DNA from: Cupriavidus pampae
Lineage (GTDB): Bacteria; Pseudomonadota; Gammaproteobacteria; Burkholderiales; Burkholderiaceae
Reading direction: 5' to 3'
Assembly: GCF_914271485.1 (NCBI RefSeq)
Contig: NZ_CAJZAG010000003.1
Coordinates: 62,001 to 126,000, forward strand
Length of the DNA stretch: 64,000 nt
Position numbers and translations under genes: made by a program. Position 1 is the first letter of the stretch, and each line of letters begins with the position of its first letter. The notes below the pieces were generated by a model. The model was given only the letters and a program-made list of their open reading frames with translations. It had not been told where the DNA came from and did not search any database. This document shows, piece by piece, positions 28,671 through 37,530 of the stretch.

Positions 28671-29546
28671 ATGCCGACACCGCTGATCTCCGCTATCGAA
28701 CTTGACACGCTGCGCGCCAAAACGGGCACCCCGGGCGCACAGGACATTGTCGTCATCGACTGTTCGTTCGACCTCGCCGACCCCGCCGCGGGTCGTGCGG
28801 CGTACCACCTGGGCCATCTGCCCGGGGCCTACTATCTCCACCTCGACAATGAGTTGTCCGGTCCGAAGACCGGCTTCAACGGCCGCCATCCGCTGCCCGA
28901 TGCGGCGCTGCTGACCGCGCGTCTGCGCGCGCTGGGGGTCAACGACAATACGCTGGTGGTGGCTTATGACGCGCAGGGCGCGATGTACGCCTCGCGGCTC
29001 TGGTGGTTGCTGCGCTGGATCGGCCACGAGGCCAGTGCCGTGCTGGATGGCGGCAAACCCGCGTGGATCGCGGCCGGTTTTCCGCTCGAAAGCGGCACCA
29101 CCGCCGATCCGGAAACCCAGGGCAACCTGGCGCAACGATCGACGCTGGTGCCGACCGTGGATGCCGGCACGCTGGTCGAGAACCTCACCGCGCCAACGCG
29201 TCTGGTCGTCGATGCGCGCGCGCCGGACCGCTTCCGCGGCGAGAACGAAACGCTCGACCCGGTAGGCGGCCATATTCCCGGCGCCATCAATCGCTTCTTC
29301 AAGGACAACCTGCGACCCGACGGCCATTTCAAGTCGGCCGATACGCTGCGTCAGGAGTTCGGTCGGCTGTTCGCGGGCACCCCGCCCGCCGAGACCGTGA
29401 TGCAGTGCGGCTCGGGCGTGACCGCGTGCCACAATCTGCTGGCCCTCGAGGTAGCGGGGCTGACTGGCGCGGCACTGTATCCGGGATCGTGGAGCGAGTG
29501 GAGCGCGAATCCGCAGCGGCCGGTGGCTACCGGGGCCGCGGATTAA
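28671..29546 (+). CDS. sseA: Thiosulfate/3-mercaptopyruvate sulfurtransferase
   Basis: 291 residues with two rhodanese domains. The N-terminal inactive domain includes DCSFDLADPAAGRAAYHLGHLPGA. The C-terminal active domain has the catalytic loop CGSGVTAC and the CH2-type HIPGAINRFF. CGSGVTAC is typical of SseA-type mercaptopyruvate sulfurtransferases rather than the CRKGVT of thiosulfate rhodaneses. The enzyme moves sulfane sulfur to acceptors in the cytoplasm. It converges on the ZIP gene, with a 9-bp gap. Confidence 0.9.
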   Translation: MPTPLISAIELDTLRAKTGTPGAQDIVVIDCSFDLADPAAGRAAYHLGHLPGAYYLHLDNELSGPKTGFNGRHPLPDAALLTARLRALGVNDNTLVVAYDAQGAMYASRLWWLLRWIGHEASAVLDGGKPAWIAAGFPLESGTTADPETQGNLAQRSTLVPTVDAGTLVENLTAPTRLVVDARAPDRFRGENETLDPVGGHIPGAINRFFKDNLRPDGHFKSADTLRQEFGRLFAGTPPAETVMQCGSGVTACHNLLALEVAGLTGAALYPGSWSEWSANPQRPVATGAAD

Positions 29547-29555
29547 CGTAGAGGC

Positions 29556-30356
29556 TCAGCGAGCCACCGCCGCGGGGGCGTGGTGCTGGTGGCTTTCGTG
29601 CACGCCGTTGGTGATGAACACGATGGCCGCGATGCCCGCGGCGACCAGCAGCACCTGGATCGCCGACTCGCGCCAGCGCGGGCGGCGTTGCATCTGCGGC
29701 ATCAGGTCGCTGACAGCGATATAGACGAAGCTGCTCGACGCGATGACCAGCACATACGGAATCCACGCCTGCAACTGGTCGAGCAGGAAGTAGCCAACCA
29801 CCCCGCCGATCACCGCCGCGAGACTCGACAGCAGGTTGAACGCGAACGCGCGCGTCTTGGAGAAGCCCGCGTTGAGCAGCACGATGAAGTCGCCCACTTC
29901 CTGCGGAATCTCGTGCGCGGCGATGGCCAGCGCGGTCACGATGCCGATATGCGGATCGGCAAGGAACGCCGCCGCGATCACGATGCCATCGGCAAAGTTG
30001 TGGAACGTGTCGCCCACGAGGATCGTCATGCCGCTGCGGCCGGCCTCCTCGCGATCGTGTCCGTGATGGTGGTGATGCCCGTCACCCTCGTGATGATGCG
30101 AGTGGCGCAGCAGCGAGAGCTTCTCCAGCAGGAAGAAGCCGAGCAGACCTGCCAGCAGCGTACCGAACAGCGCGCGCGTATCGGCACCCGACTCGAAAGC
30201 CTCCGGCAGCGAATGCAGCAGCGCGGTGGCCAGCAGCACGCCGACCGAGAAGCTCACCATGCGATCGACCACGCGCGACGCCACCGTCAACGACAGCAGC
30301 GCCGCTCCGAAGATGCTGCCCACGCCCGAGATCAGCGCGGCAAGCAGGATATACAA
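29556..30356 (-). CDS. ZIP-family divalent metal transporter
   Basis: At least 266 residues with about eight membrane helices. A histidine-rich cytoplasmic loop (HSHHHEGDGHHHHHGHD) and the metal-binding helices GDTFHNFADGIVI and AIAAHEIPQEVGDF mark it as a zinc/iron importer-type ZIP. The first conventional start is TTG at 30356, which lacks a Shine-Dalgarno. Upstream in frame, GGAGAG (30383-30378) is followed by CTC ATC ATC GAT, so an AUC start at 30371-30374 is possible and would add 5-6 residues (IDSTL) that extend the first helix. It is convergent with the sulfurtransferase gene. Confidence 0.88.
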   Translation of the reverse strand: MYILLAALISGVGSIFGAALLSLTVASRVVDRMVSFSVGVLLATALLHSLPEAFESGADTRALFGTLLAGLLGFFLLEKLSLLRHSHHHEGDGHHHHHGHDREEAGRSGMTILVGDTFHNFADGIVIAAAFLADPHIGIVTALAIAAHEIPQEVGDFIVLLNAGFSKTRAFAFNLLSSLAAVIGGVVGYFLLDQLQAWIPYVLVIASSSFVYIAVSDLMPQMQRRPRWRESAIQVLLVAAGIAAIVFITNGVHESHQHHAPAAVAR

Positions 30357-30368
30357 CAGCGTGGAATC

Positions 30369-30383
30369 GATGATGAGCTCTCC
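30369..30383 (-). promoter_or_regulatory. Strong Shine-Dalgarno before ATC codons: possible AUC start of the ZIP gene
   Basis: Minus strand reads GGAGAG-CTC-ATC-ATC-GAT in the ZIP frame. GGAG to the first ATC is 5 nt and to the second 8 nt, normal for initiation. No ATG or GTG exists in this stretch before the in-frame TGA at 30401-30399. Confidence 0.4.
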
Positions 30384-30481
30384 GGGACCGTGCCGCTGTC
30401 ATTGATGCAAATCAAGTAACGCAACACGGTTGCAAAAACGCAAAGACCGCATTGTACGTCGGTCTGCGCGAATTGCAATCC

Positions 30482-31357
30482 TCAAGCGACCTTGTGTTCC
30501 TTGAACCAGGCCAGCGCGCGCTGCCAGCCGTCCTTGGCGGCCGCCTCGACATAGCTCGCACGGTAGTCGGCATTGAATGCGTGCCCCGCCTCGGGATACA
30601 CCACGAACTTCGAGGCTTTGGCGTTCGGGTTGGACGCCTCCGCCAACGCGGCTTTCATGCGCGCCACGTGTTCCTGCGTGATGCCGGTGTCCTTGCCGCC
30701 GTACAGGCCGAGCACCGGGGCGTGCAAGTCGTTGACGATATCCACAGGGTTGCGCGGCTTGAGCGGCGTGGGCTCGCCTACGAGCGCGCCGTACCACGCC
30801 ACGCCCGCCTTGATGCGCTTGCTGTGCGCGGTATAGAGCCACGTGATGCGGCCACCCCAGCAGAAGCCCGTGATGCCGAGCCGGTTGAGATCGCCGCCGT
30901 TCTTGCCGGCCCAATCGACCAAAGCGTCGAGGTCCCCGAGCACCTGTGCGTCGGGCACCTTGGAGATGATGTTGGCCTGCAGCTCCTGGATCGTGCCGAA
31001 GCTGGCTGGGTCGCCCTGGCGCGCGAACAGCTCGGGCGCCACCGCGAGGTAGCCGAGCTTGGCAAAGCGGCGGCAGATATCGGCGATGTGCTCGTGCACG
31101 CCGAAGATCTCGCTGATCACGAGAATGACCGGCAGATTGGTCTTGCCTTCGGGCTGTGCGCGATAGACCGGCATGTTGAAGCCGGACGAGGGCACGGTGA
31201 CTTCACCGGCGGTCAGGCCAGTGAAGTCGGTCTTGATGGTTTGCGCGGATACGGGCAGCACGGCGGCGGCGAATGCCGAGCCAAGCGCGGTCTTGACGAA
31301 CGCGCGGCGGTCGAACGCCTGGCCGGGCACGAGGCTTTCTACTTCAGGTTTGAACAT
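30482..31357 (-). CDS. Dienelactone hydrolase-family protein with Tat-like signal
   Basis: 291 residues. A twin-arginine-type signal (DRRAFVKTALGSAFAAAVLPVSAQ) is followed by an alpha/beta hydrolase of the DLH family: SEIFGVHEHI carrying the conserved Glu, nucleophile Cys in GFCWGG, Asp in GGKDTGI and His in AGHAFN. DLH enzymes cleave the lactone ring in chlorocatechol breakdown; many exported homologues have unknown esterase substrates. It is a single gene between the ZIP and NADH dehydrogenase genes on the same strand. No catechol genes lie nearby. Confidence 0.9.
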   Translation of the reverse strand: MFKPEVESLVPGQAFDRRAFVKTALGSAFAAAVLPVSAQTIKTDFTGLTAGEVTVPSSGFNMPVYRAQPEGKTNLPVILVISEIFGVHEHIADICRRFAKLGYLAVAPELFARQGDPASFGTIQELQANIISKVPDAQVLGDLDALVDWAGKNGGDLNRLGITGFCWGGRITWLYTAHSKRIKAGVAWYGALVGEPTPLKPRNPVDIVNDLHAPVLGLYGGKDTGITQEHVARMKAALAEASNPNAKASKFVVYPEAGHAFNADYRASYVEAAAKDGWQRALAWFKEHKVA

Positions 31358-31428
31358 GGTCTCTCCGGGAAGTCAGTGGCAGCGCCGCTGATTCTAGGGG
31401 AAAACATGCCGCCCCGTGCACACGCTAA

Positions 31429-32772
31429 TCAGTGCAGCTTCACGCGCGGGTTGGTCTTGCTGCGTAGCCAGTGGGTTACGGTGTCCAATCCCATGCGCAC
31501 CGCGCCATGCAGCGCGAGTACGTGCATGCGATACAGCGACGTGTACATGACGCGCGCCATCAGGCCTTCGATAAACATCGAGCCACCGATCAGGCCGCCC
31601 ATCAGGCTGCCGACCGCGCTGAAGTGGCCGAGCGACACCAGCGAGCCAAAATCCTTGAACTGGAATTTCGGCAGCGGCCGGCCATCGAGACGCGCGCGAA
31701 TCGCGTCGTACAGGAACGTGGCCTGCTGGTGCGCTGCTTGCGCGCGTGGTGGCACCGAGGTCTGCTGCTCGGGCCACGGGCAGCTGGCGCAATCGCCGAA
31801 CGCAAAGATGTCGGGATCGGTCTCGCTCTGCAGCGTCGCGCCCACCACGATCTGGCCCATGCGGCTGACCGGCAGGTCCAGCGTCTTGAGCACCGCGGGT
31901 GCCGTAATGCCGGCCGCCCACACCGTCAGATCGGCATCGATGCGCTTGCCGGCCGCGGTCAGCACCGCGTCCGGCGTGACCTCGGTCACACGCTCGTTGG
32001 TCAGTACGCCAACCTCGAGCTTGTGCAGCAGCTTGGTGGTTTCGGCGGACACGCGCTCCGACAGCGCCGGCAGAATACGCGGACCGGCCTCGATCACGCT
32101 GATATGGATGTCGCGACGCGGATCGAGCTGATGCAGGCCATAGGCATTGAGCACATGCGCGGTATTGCGCAGCTCGGCCGACAGCTCCACGCCGGTGGCG
32201 CCCGCGCCAATGATTGCGATATCGACGCGCGGACGACCGTCCTCGCCAACACGACCGCGGCCGTTCTGCGCGCGCACGCAAGCCTTGATCAGGCGGCGGC
32301 GAAAGCGTTCGGCCTGCTCGACCGTATCGAGCGCGATGGCGTTCTCGGCGGCACCGGGCACACCGAAGAAATGCGTGACGCAGCCGATCGCCAGCACCAG
32401 CGTGTCGTATGGGAGTTCGCGCGCGGGCAGCAATTCCTCGCCGTCCTGATCGACGCATGCCGCCACCGCGATGGTCTTGCGCGCGCGATCGACGCCAGTC
32501 AGTTCGCCCTGCTGAAACTCGAAGTTGTGCCAGCGCGCCTGCGCGACATACTCGAGCAAGTGGGTATTCGGATCCATGCTGCCGGCTGCCACCTCATGCA
32601 GCAGCGGCTTCCAGATATGCGTCGGCGAACGGTCGACGAGCACGACTTGCACCGCGCCCGACTTGCCCAGCTTGTCACCGAGTTTGGTGACAAGCTCGAG
32701 CCCGCCTGCCCCTCCTCCTACGACGATGATGCGATGGACCTGCCGTACCGCTCCTTCTCTCTCACTGGTCAT
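31429..32772 (-). CDS. ndh: Type II NADH dehydrogenase-like FAD oxidoreductase
   Basis: 447 residues. An N-terminal FAD Rossmann motif (RIIVVGGGAGGLELVTKLG) and a second NAD-binding motif (DIAIIGAGATGVELSAEL) are followed by the FAD contact (DIFAFGDCASCPW). The C-terminal part (SMFIEGLMARVMYTSLYRMHVLALHG) is amphipathic and should attach it to the inner face of the membrane. It passes electrons from NADH to quinone without proton pumping. The ATG at 32772 was chosen; a frame open to 32877 has no conserved sequence. The family also includes sulfide:quinone-like members, so ndh is the best but not certain name. Confidence 0.88.
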   Translation of the reverse strand: MTSEREGAVRQVHRIIVVGGGAGGLELVTKLGDKLGKSGAVQVVLVDRSPTHIWKPLLHEVAAGSMDPNTHLLEYVAQARWHNFEFQQGELTGVDRARKTIAVAACVDQDGEELLPARELPYDTLVLAIGCVTHFFGVPGAAENAIALDTVEQAERFRRRLIKACVRAQNGRGRVGEDGRPRVDIAIIGAGATGVELSAELRNTAHVLNAYGLHQLDPRRDIHISVIEAGPRILPALSERVSAETTKLLHKLEVGVLTNERVTEVTPDAVLTAAGKRIDADLTVWAAGITAPAVLKTLDLPVSRMGQIVVGATLQSETDPDIFAFGDCASCPWPEQQTSVPPRAQAAHQQATFLYDAIRARLDGRPLPKFQFKDFGSLVSLGHFSAVGSLMGGLIGGSMFIEGLMARVMYTSLYRMHVLALHGAVRMGLDTVTHWLRSKTNPRVKLH

Positions 32773-32924
32773 GGGTCTACCCGTTATCTTTATGGAAACG
32801 CTGTTGGCCGCGCGGGGTGGCGCAAGGCTCGTTGCCCCCAGTCTGCTGCATTGCAACAAACCGGGCAAGCCTGCCAATCGATGTGTTCCATACTAGACCG
32901 CGCGCGCGATGCGGGCGGTGCACA

Positions 32925-32989
32925 GTGCCCGGGGGCACGGTACGGGTACAGACCATGAAGCGAATGCGGGTATTCCTCTGCATTCGCTT
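32925..32989. repeat. Two hairpins in the polA-ndh gap
   Basis: GTGCCC-GG-GGGCAC at 32925-32938, and AAGCGAATGC-N12-GCATTCGCTT at 32958-32989 (10-base arms). Both are in the 224-bp gap downstream of polA. Neither has a T run on the minus strand, so rho-independent termination is doubtful. Confidence 0.45.
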
Positions 32990-32996
32990 GCACACT

Positions 32997-35828
32997 TCAG
33001 TGCGCTTCTTCCCAGTTGGCGCCGTGACCGACCTCGGCGACCAGCGGCACACGCAATTCCGCCACGGTGCACATGAGCTCGGGCAGTTTCACCTTCACCA
33101 GATCGAACTCCTCCTGCGGGACTTCCAGCACCAGTTCATCGTGCACCTGCATGATCTGGCGCGTGCCAAGCTTCTCGCTCTCGAGCCAGTCCTGCACCGC
33201 GATCATCGACAGCTTGATCAGGTCCGCCGCGGTGCCTTGCATCGGCGCATTGATCGCCGCGCGCTCGGCGCCCTGACGGCGCGGGCCGTTGCCGCCGTTG
33301 ATATCGGGCAGCCACAGGCGCCGGCCGAACACGGTTTCCACATAGCCCTGCTCGCGCGCGGTCTGGCGGGTCTCTTCCATGTATTGGGCGACACCCGGAT
33401 AGCGCATGAAGTAGCGATCGATGTAATGCTTGGCCGCCTCGCGCTCGATGCCGAGGTTGCTCGCAAGCCCGAACGCGCTCATGCCGTAGATCAGCCCGAA
33501 GTTGATCACCTTGGCATAGCGACGCTGCTCGCTCGACACCGCCTCCCGCTCCACGTTGAAGATTTCCCCGGCGGTCGCGCGGTGAATATCCTCGCCGTTG
33601 GCAAACGCGCGCAGCAGGTTCTCGTCGCCCGAGATATGGGCCATGATGCGCAGTTCGATCTGCGAATAGTCGGCCGACACGATCACGCTGCCCGGCGGCG
33701 CGATAAATGCCTCGCGGATACGACGGCCTTCCTCGGTGCGCACCGGAATGTTCTGCAGATTCGGCTCGGTCGACGCCAGACGACCCGTCACGGCCGTGGC
33801 CTGGCCATAGCTCGTATGCACGCGCCCGGTGTTCGGGTTGACCATCTTCGGCAGCTTGTCCGTGTACGTGGACTTGAGCTTCGAGAGGCCGCGATAGTCG
33901 AGCAGGATCTTCGGCAGCGGATAGTCCTCGGCCAGCTTCTGCAGCACCTCTTCGTCCGTCGACGGCGCCCCGCTCGCGGTCTTCTTGACCACCGGCAGCT
34001 TCATCTGGTTGAACAGGATCTCGCCGATCTGCTTCGGCGAACCGAGATTGAACGGCTGCCCAGCGGTGGCATATGCGGCCTGCTCGATCTCCATCAGGCG
34101 TTGGCCCAGTTCCGCGCTCTGCGCGCCAAGCCGTTCCGCATCGATCAGCACGCCGTTGCGCTCGATCTTCTGCAGCACCACCGAGACCGGCATCTCGATC
34201 TTCTCGTAGACGTAGCGCAGCCCGCTCGCGGCTTCGATCTTCGGATGCATGTTCCGATGCAGGCGCAGCGTCACGTCGGCATCTTCGGCCGCGTACTGCG
34301 TCGCGCGCTGCAGGTCGATCTGATCGAAACCGATCTGGCTCGCACCCTTGCCGCAGACTTCCTCGTACGTGATGGTCTTCACGTTGAGCAGTTTCTCGGC
34401 GAGGCTATCCATGCCGTGATTGCGATGCGACGCCAGCACATAGCTCTCGAGCATGGTGTCCTGCTCGATACCGCGCAGCGCCACGCCGTGGTTCGCGAAC
34501 ACATGCGCGTCGTACTTCAGATGCTGGCCAAGCTTGGGCCGCGAAGCATCTTCCAGCCACGGGCGCAGGCGCTCGAGCACGTAGTCCAGCGACAACTGGC
34601 CGAAATTCTCGACGCCCGCGACATCGGGGCCACGATGCGCGACCGGGATATAGCACGCGGAGCCCGGCTCGACCGACAACGAGATGCCGACCAGCTGCGC
34701 GAGCATCGGGTCGAGCGACGTGGTCTCGGTATCGATCGCCACCAGCGGCGCGTCGATGATGCGCGCAAGCCAGGCGTCGAGCGCGGCTTCGGTGGTCACG
34801 GTTTCGTAGCTGACTTCGGCCGGCGGCAGGTCCGCCGCGGGCAACGCCTCGCCGACGTCCGCGGCCTCCGGCTGATCGAACAGTCCACCCTGCGCGGCGG
34901 CGATGCCCTTCTGCGCGACACCTTTGCCATTGCGTGCCGCATTGGCAAGGTTCGGCAGGCTCTCGCCGGTCAGATCACGCAGCCATGACTTGAAGCCGTA
35001 CTTCGCGAAGAACGCGGCCAGCTGGTCCTTGTTCTCGCCGAGCTCGCGCAATGCGTGGAAGTCCGCCACGGCGTCGCTCAGATCGCAGTCGATCTTCACG
35101 GTCACGAGTTCGCGTGCCTTGGGCAGCCATTCCAGCGTGTTGCGCAGGTTCTCGCCCACCACGCCCTTGATCTCCGGGGCGCTGGCCATGATGGCGTCGA
35201 GCGTGCCGTAAGCGCTCAGCCATTTCACCGCGGTCTTGGGGCCGACCTTCGGCACGCCGGGCACGTTGTCCACGGCATCGCCGATCAGCGACAGATAGTC
35301 GACGATGCGCTCGGGTGGCACGCCGAACTTCGCGACCACGCCCGGGGGATCGAGCACCTCGCCACTCATCGTGTTGACGAGCGTGACGTGATCGTCGACC
35401 AGTTGCGCGAGGTCCTTGTCGCCGGTGGAGACCACCGTGCGCACGCCCTGCGCAGTGGCCTGGCGCGCGAGCGTGCCGATCACGTCGTCCGCTTCCACAC
35501 CTTCCACGACCACGATCGGCCAGCCCAGTGCGCGCACCGCTTCGTGAATCGGTTCGATCTGGCGCGCGAGGTCCTCGGGCATCGATGGACGATGCTCCTT
35601 GTACGCGGGGTACATGTCGTCGCGGAAGGTCTTGCCCTTGGCGTCGAACACGCAGGCGCTATACTCTGCCGGGTAATCATTGCGCAGCTTGCGCAGCATG
35701 TTGATCATGCCGTAGATTGCCCCTGTGGGCAGCCCCTCGCCATTTCGCAGATCCGGCAGCGCGTGATACGCGCGATACAGATAGCTCGATCCATCGACGA
35801 GCAAGAGTGTTTTTGGACTATCCGACAT
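32997..35828 (-). CDS. polA: DNA polymerase I
   Basis: 943 residues from the ATG at 35828 (E. coli 928). The 5'-3' exonuclease domain begins KTLLLVDGSSYLYRAYHAL. The 3'-5' exonuclease domain retains its Asp/Glu site (VAIDTETTSLDP). The polymerase domain has motif A (SADYSQIELRIMAH), motif B (RRYAKVINFGLIYGMSAFGL) and motif C (VHDELVLEVP). It processes Okazaki fragments and fills repair gaps. An ATG at 35834 (MGM) is equally possible and physically overlaps the divergent LOG-family start codon at 35833. A frame open far upstream is only the antisense of the LOG gene. Confidence 0.97.
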   Translation of the reverse strand: MSDSPKTLLLVDGSSYLYRAYHALPDLRNGEGLPTGAIYGMINMLRKLRNDYPAEYSACVFDAKGKTFRDDMYPAYKEHRPSMPEDLARQIEPIHEAVRALGWPIVVVEGVEADDVIGTLARQATAQGVRTVVSTGDKDLAQLVDDHVTLVNTMSGEVLDPPGVVAKFGVPPERIVDYLSLIGDAVDNVPGVPKVGPKTAVKWLSAYGTLDAIMASAPEIKGVVGENLRNTLEWLPKARELVTVKIDCDLSDAVADFHALRELGENKDQLAAFFAKYGFKSWLRDLTGESLPNLANAARNGKGVAQKGIAAAQGGLFDQPEAADVGEALPAADLPPAEVSYETVTTEAALDAWLARIIDAPLVAIDTETTSLDPMLAQLVGISLSVEPGSACYIPVAHRGPDVAGVENFGQLSLDYVLERLRPWLEDASRPKLGQHLKYDAHVFANHGVALRGIEQDTMLESYVLASHRNHGMDSLAEKLLNVKTITYEEVCGKGASQIGFDQIDLQRATQYAAEDADVTLRLHRNMHPKIEAASGLRYVYEKIEMPVSVVLQKIERNGVLIDAERLGAQSAELGQRLMEIEQAAYATAGQPFNLGSPKQIGEILFNQMKLPVVKKTASGAPSTDEEVLQKLAEDYPLPKILLDYRGLSKLKSTYTDKLPKMVNPNTGRVHTSYGQATAVTGRLASTEPNLQNIPVRTEEGRRIREAFIAPPGSVIVSADYSQIELRIMAHISGDENLLRAFANGEDIHRATAGEIFNVEREAVSSEQRRYAKVINFGLIYGMSAFGLASNLGIEREAAKHYIDRYFMRYPGVAQYMEETRQTAREQGYVETVFGRRLWLPDINGGNGPRRQGAERAAINAPMQGTAADLIKLSMIAVQDWLESEKLGTRQIMQVHDELVLEVPQEEFDLVKVKLPELMCTVAELRVPLVAEVGHGANWEEAH

Positions 35829-35832
35829 TCCC

Positions 35833-36780
35833 ATGGACTCAAAATTGACAGGCGCTCCGAACGGCGGCGCCGCCGGAACCCCCCTCGCTGATACGGATGT
35901 CTCGGACATCTCTGGCGATACCGTGAACCCCGCGCCGGAAGCAGCGTCGGCGCATGCGGCCGCGATTGCGGCCAAGGCCGATGCCGCCGCTGCGGGCAAG
36001 ACCCCCGAAGAACAGGAGGCCGCAGCCGCTGCTGCTGCCGCGCGCACCAATCCGCGCAAGATGATTCCGAGCCTGCGTGCGCTCGCCGACGAAGATCGCG
36101 CAACCGCTAAGAAGGCGCGCGCCTCGTGGCAAATGTTCACGATTATGGCAGAGTTCATCGAGGCCACCGAGTACCTCTCGGAGATCCGCCCGGCCGTCTC
36201 GATCTACGGCAGCGCGCGGCTGCGCGAGGACTCGCCGTACTATCAGAAAACGATCGAGATCGCGCGACTGTTTTCCGATGCGGGCTTCGCGGTGATCTCG
36301 GGCGGTGGCCCGGGCATCATGGAAGCGGCCAACAAGGGCGCGCACGCGGGCAAGTCCGCGAGCGTCGGCCTCAATATCGAACTGCCGCATGAACAGCAGG
36401 GCAATCCGTATCAGGACATTGCCATGCGCTTCCGCCATTTCTTCACGCGCAAGGTCACCTTCGTGAAGAACTCGGATGCGTTCATCGTGATGCCGGGCGG
36501 CTTCGGCACGCTCGACGAACTGGCCGAGGTGCTCACGCTGGTGCAGACCGGCAAGTCGCGTTCGGTACCGGTGGTGATGTACGGCAGCCGCTTCTGGAAG
36601 GGGCTGCTCGACTGGTTCCGCTTCACGCTGCTGCCGATGGGCCTGATCGCCGAACACGATCTGGACCTGATGAAGATCGTCGACGAGCCGCAGGAGGTTC
36701 TGGAAGCGGTCTACGAGTACTACGAGAAGCGCGGCGGCGATCATCCGATTCCGCCGAAAGAGGAAATGTTCTACCTCTAA
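35833..36780 (+). CDS. LOG-family protein (TIGR00730-like phosphoribohydrolase)
   Basis: 315 residues. The first 90 or so residues form an Ala-rich, low-complexity extension (ADAAAAGKTPEEQEAAAAAAAA). The LOG/lysine-decarboxylase-like domain follows: AVSIYGSARLRED, VISGGGPGIMEAANKGA, and the catalytic PGGFGTLDELAEVLTLVQ. LOG proteins cleave the N-glycosidic bond of nucleoside 5'-monophosphates such as AMP or cytokinin ribotides. The ATG at 35833 overlaps the polA ATG on the other strand (CCATGG) and has no clear Shine-Dalgarno, so a later start such as 36061 is possible. Confidence 0.85.
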   Translation: MDSKLTGAPNGGAAGTPLADTDVSDISGDTVNPAPEAASAHAAAIAAKADAAAAGKTPEEQEAAAAAAAARTNPRKMIPSLRALADEDRATAKKARASWQMFTIMAEFIEATEYLSEIRPAVSIYGSARLREDSPYYQKTIEIARLFSDAGFAVISGGGPGIMEAANKGAHAGKSASVGLNIELPHEQQGNPYQDIAMRFRHFFTRKVTFVKNSDAFIVMPGGFGTLDELAEVLTLVQTGKSRSVPVVMYGSRFWKGLLDWFRFTLLPMGLIAEHDLDLMKIVDEPQEVLEAVYEYYEKRGGDHPIPPKEEMFYL

Positions 36781-36915
36781 GACGTTTTGGCTGGGGGTCC
36801 GGGGTGGCCCGCGCGCCACGGGAACGGCCCGAGTGCGGCAGGAATTGCTAGAATGGAATCCTGTCTGTCTGGTCCGGCGCCGCCGGGCCGGGCACCGCCC
36901 GCCCAGGAGCCTCGG

Positions 36916-37353
36916 ATGACCTCCCCCATGCAACAACGCATCGCCGCCGGCGATGATGACGTACCGCCTGCCGCTTCGCTGAGGCGCCTGTTTACTGTCG
37001 CGGGCATTGCGCTCGCGTCTGGCCTGATCTTCGGTGCGCCTTCGCTGGCCATGGCCCAGCCGGGCAACGAGCAAAGCAATGCACTGACGCAACAGGAGCT
37101 CAATCGGATCAACAACCAGCCGATCGCCCCGGCGGCCAAAAGCCAGCTGAACCAGCCGCGCGAGCCGAGCTTCGAGCTCAACGAGCGCGATGGCACGCAG
37201 GTGCGCGAGTATCGCAACAAGGGGCAGGCCACCGATATCCAGGTCCGATCCGGTTTTGGGACCAAGTATGAAATGAGCAAGCCGGAAGACAGCTCGCCGA
37301 AGATTCGCGATCACGACGTGAACCGCGTGCCGTCCGTCAACCTGCAGTGGTGA
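36916..37353 (+). CDS. DUF2782-family periplasmic protein
   Basis: 145 residues. A long N-terminal segment (about 25 residues) precedes a hydrophobic signal or anchor (LFTVAGIALASGLIFGAPSLAMAQ). The mature part is Gln/Asn rich, then contains ELNERDGTQVREYRNKGQATDIQVRSGFGTKYEM, the DUF2782 core. Function unknown. In related bacteria, as I know them, this gene lies next to thrB and polA, as here. The ATG at 36916 has AGGAG 7 nt upstream. It is followed by thrB after a 177-bp gap in which I see no gene. Confidence 0.8.
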   Translation: MTSPMQQRIAAGDDDVPPAASLRRLFTVAGIALASGLIFGAPSLAMAQPGNEQSNALTQQELNRINNQPIAPAAKSQLNQPREPSFELNERDGTQVREYRNKGQATDIQVRSGFGTKYEMSKPEDSSPKIRDHDVNRVPSVNLQW

Positions 37354-37530
37354 CGCGCCGACGCGCATAATTCCAAAGTACCGATTCTGTTCACCCACGG
37401 ATTGGCAGGCCCCCAGGGGCTGCGCCGGTCCGCGCCGGCCCGGTGGCTGATGCCGCCGTGGCGGCAGATTTGCCCGCGGAACCCATCGCTTGCAGATTTG
37501 CCGCATTCCGCATCGATTCACACGACAATA

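Noticed and set aside
32817-34988. Open frame of 723 codons opposite polA
   Set aside because: Shadow of polA; polymerase motifs A, B and C are on the other strand.
35835-36167. Possible 110-residue N-terminal extension of polA, Ala-rich
   Set aside because: It is the reverse of the LOG gene's Ala-rich 5' end, and the family start KTLLLVDGSSYLYRAYHAL begins right after 35828.
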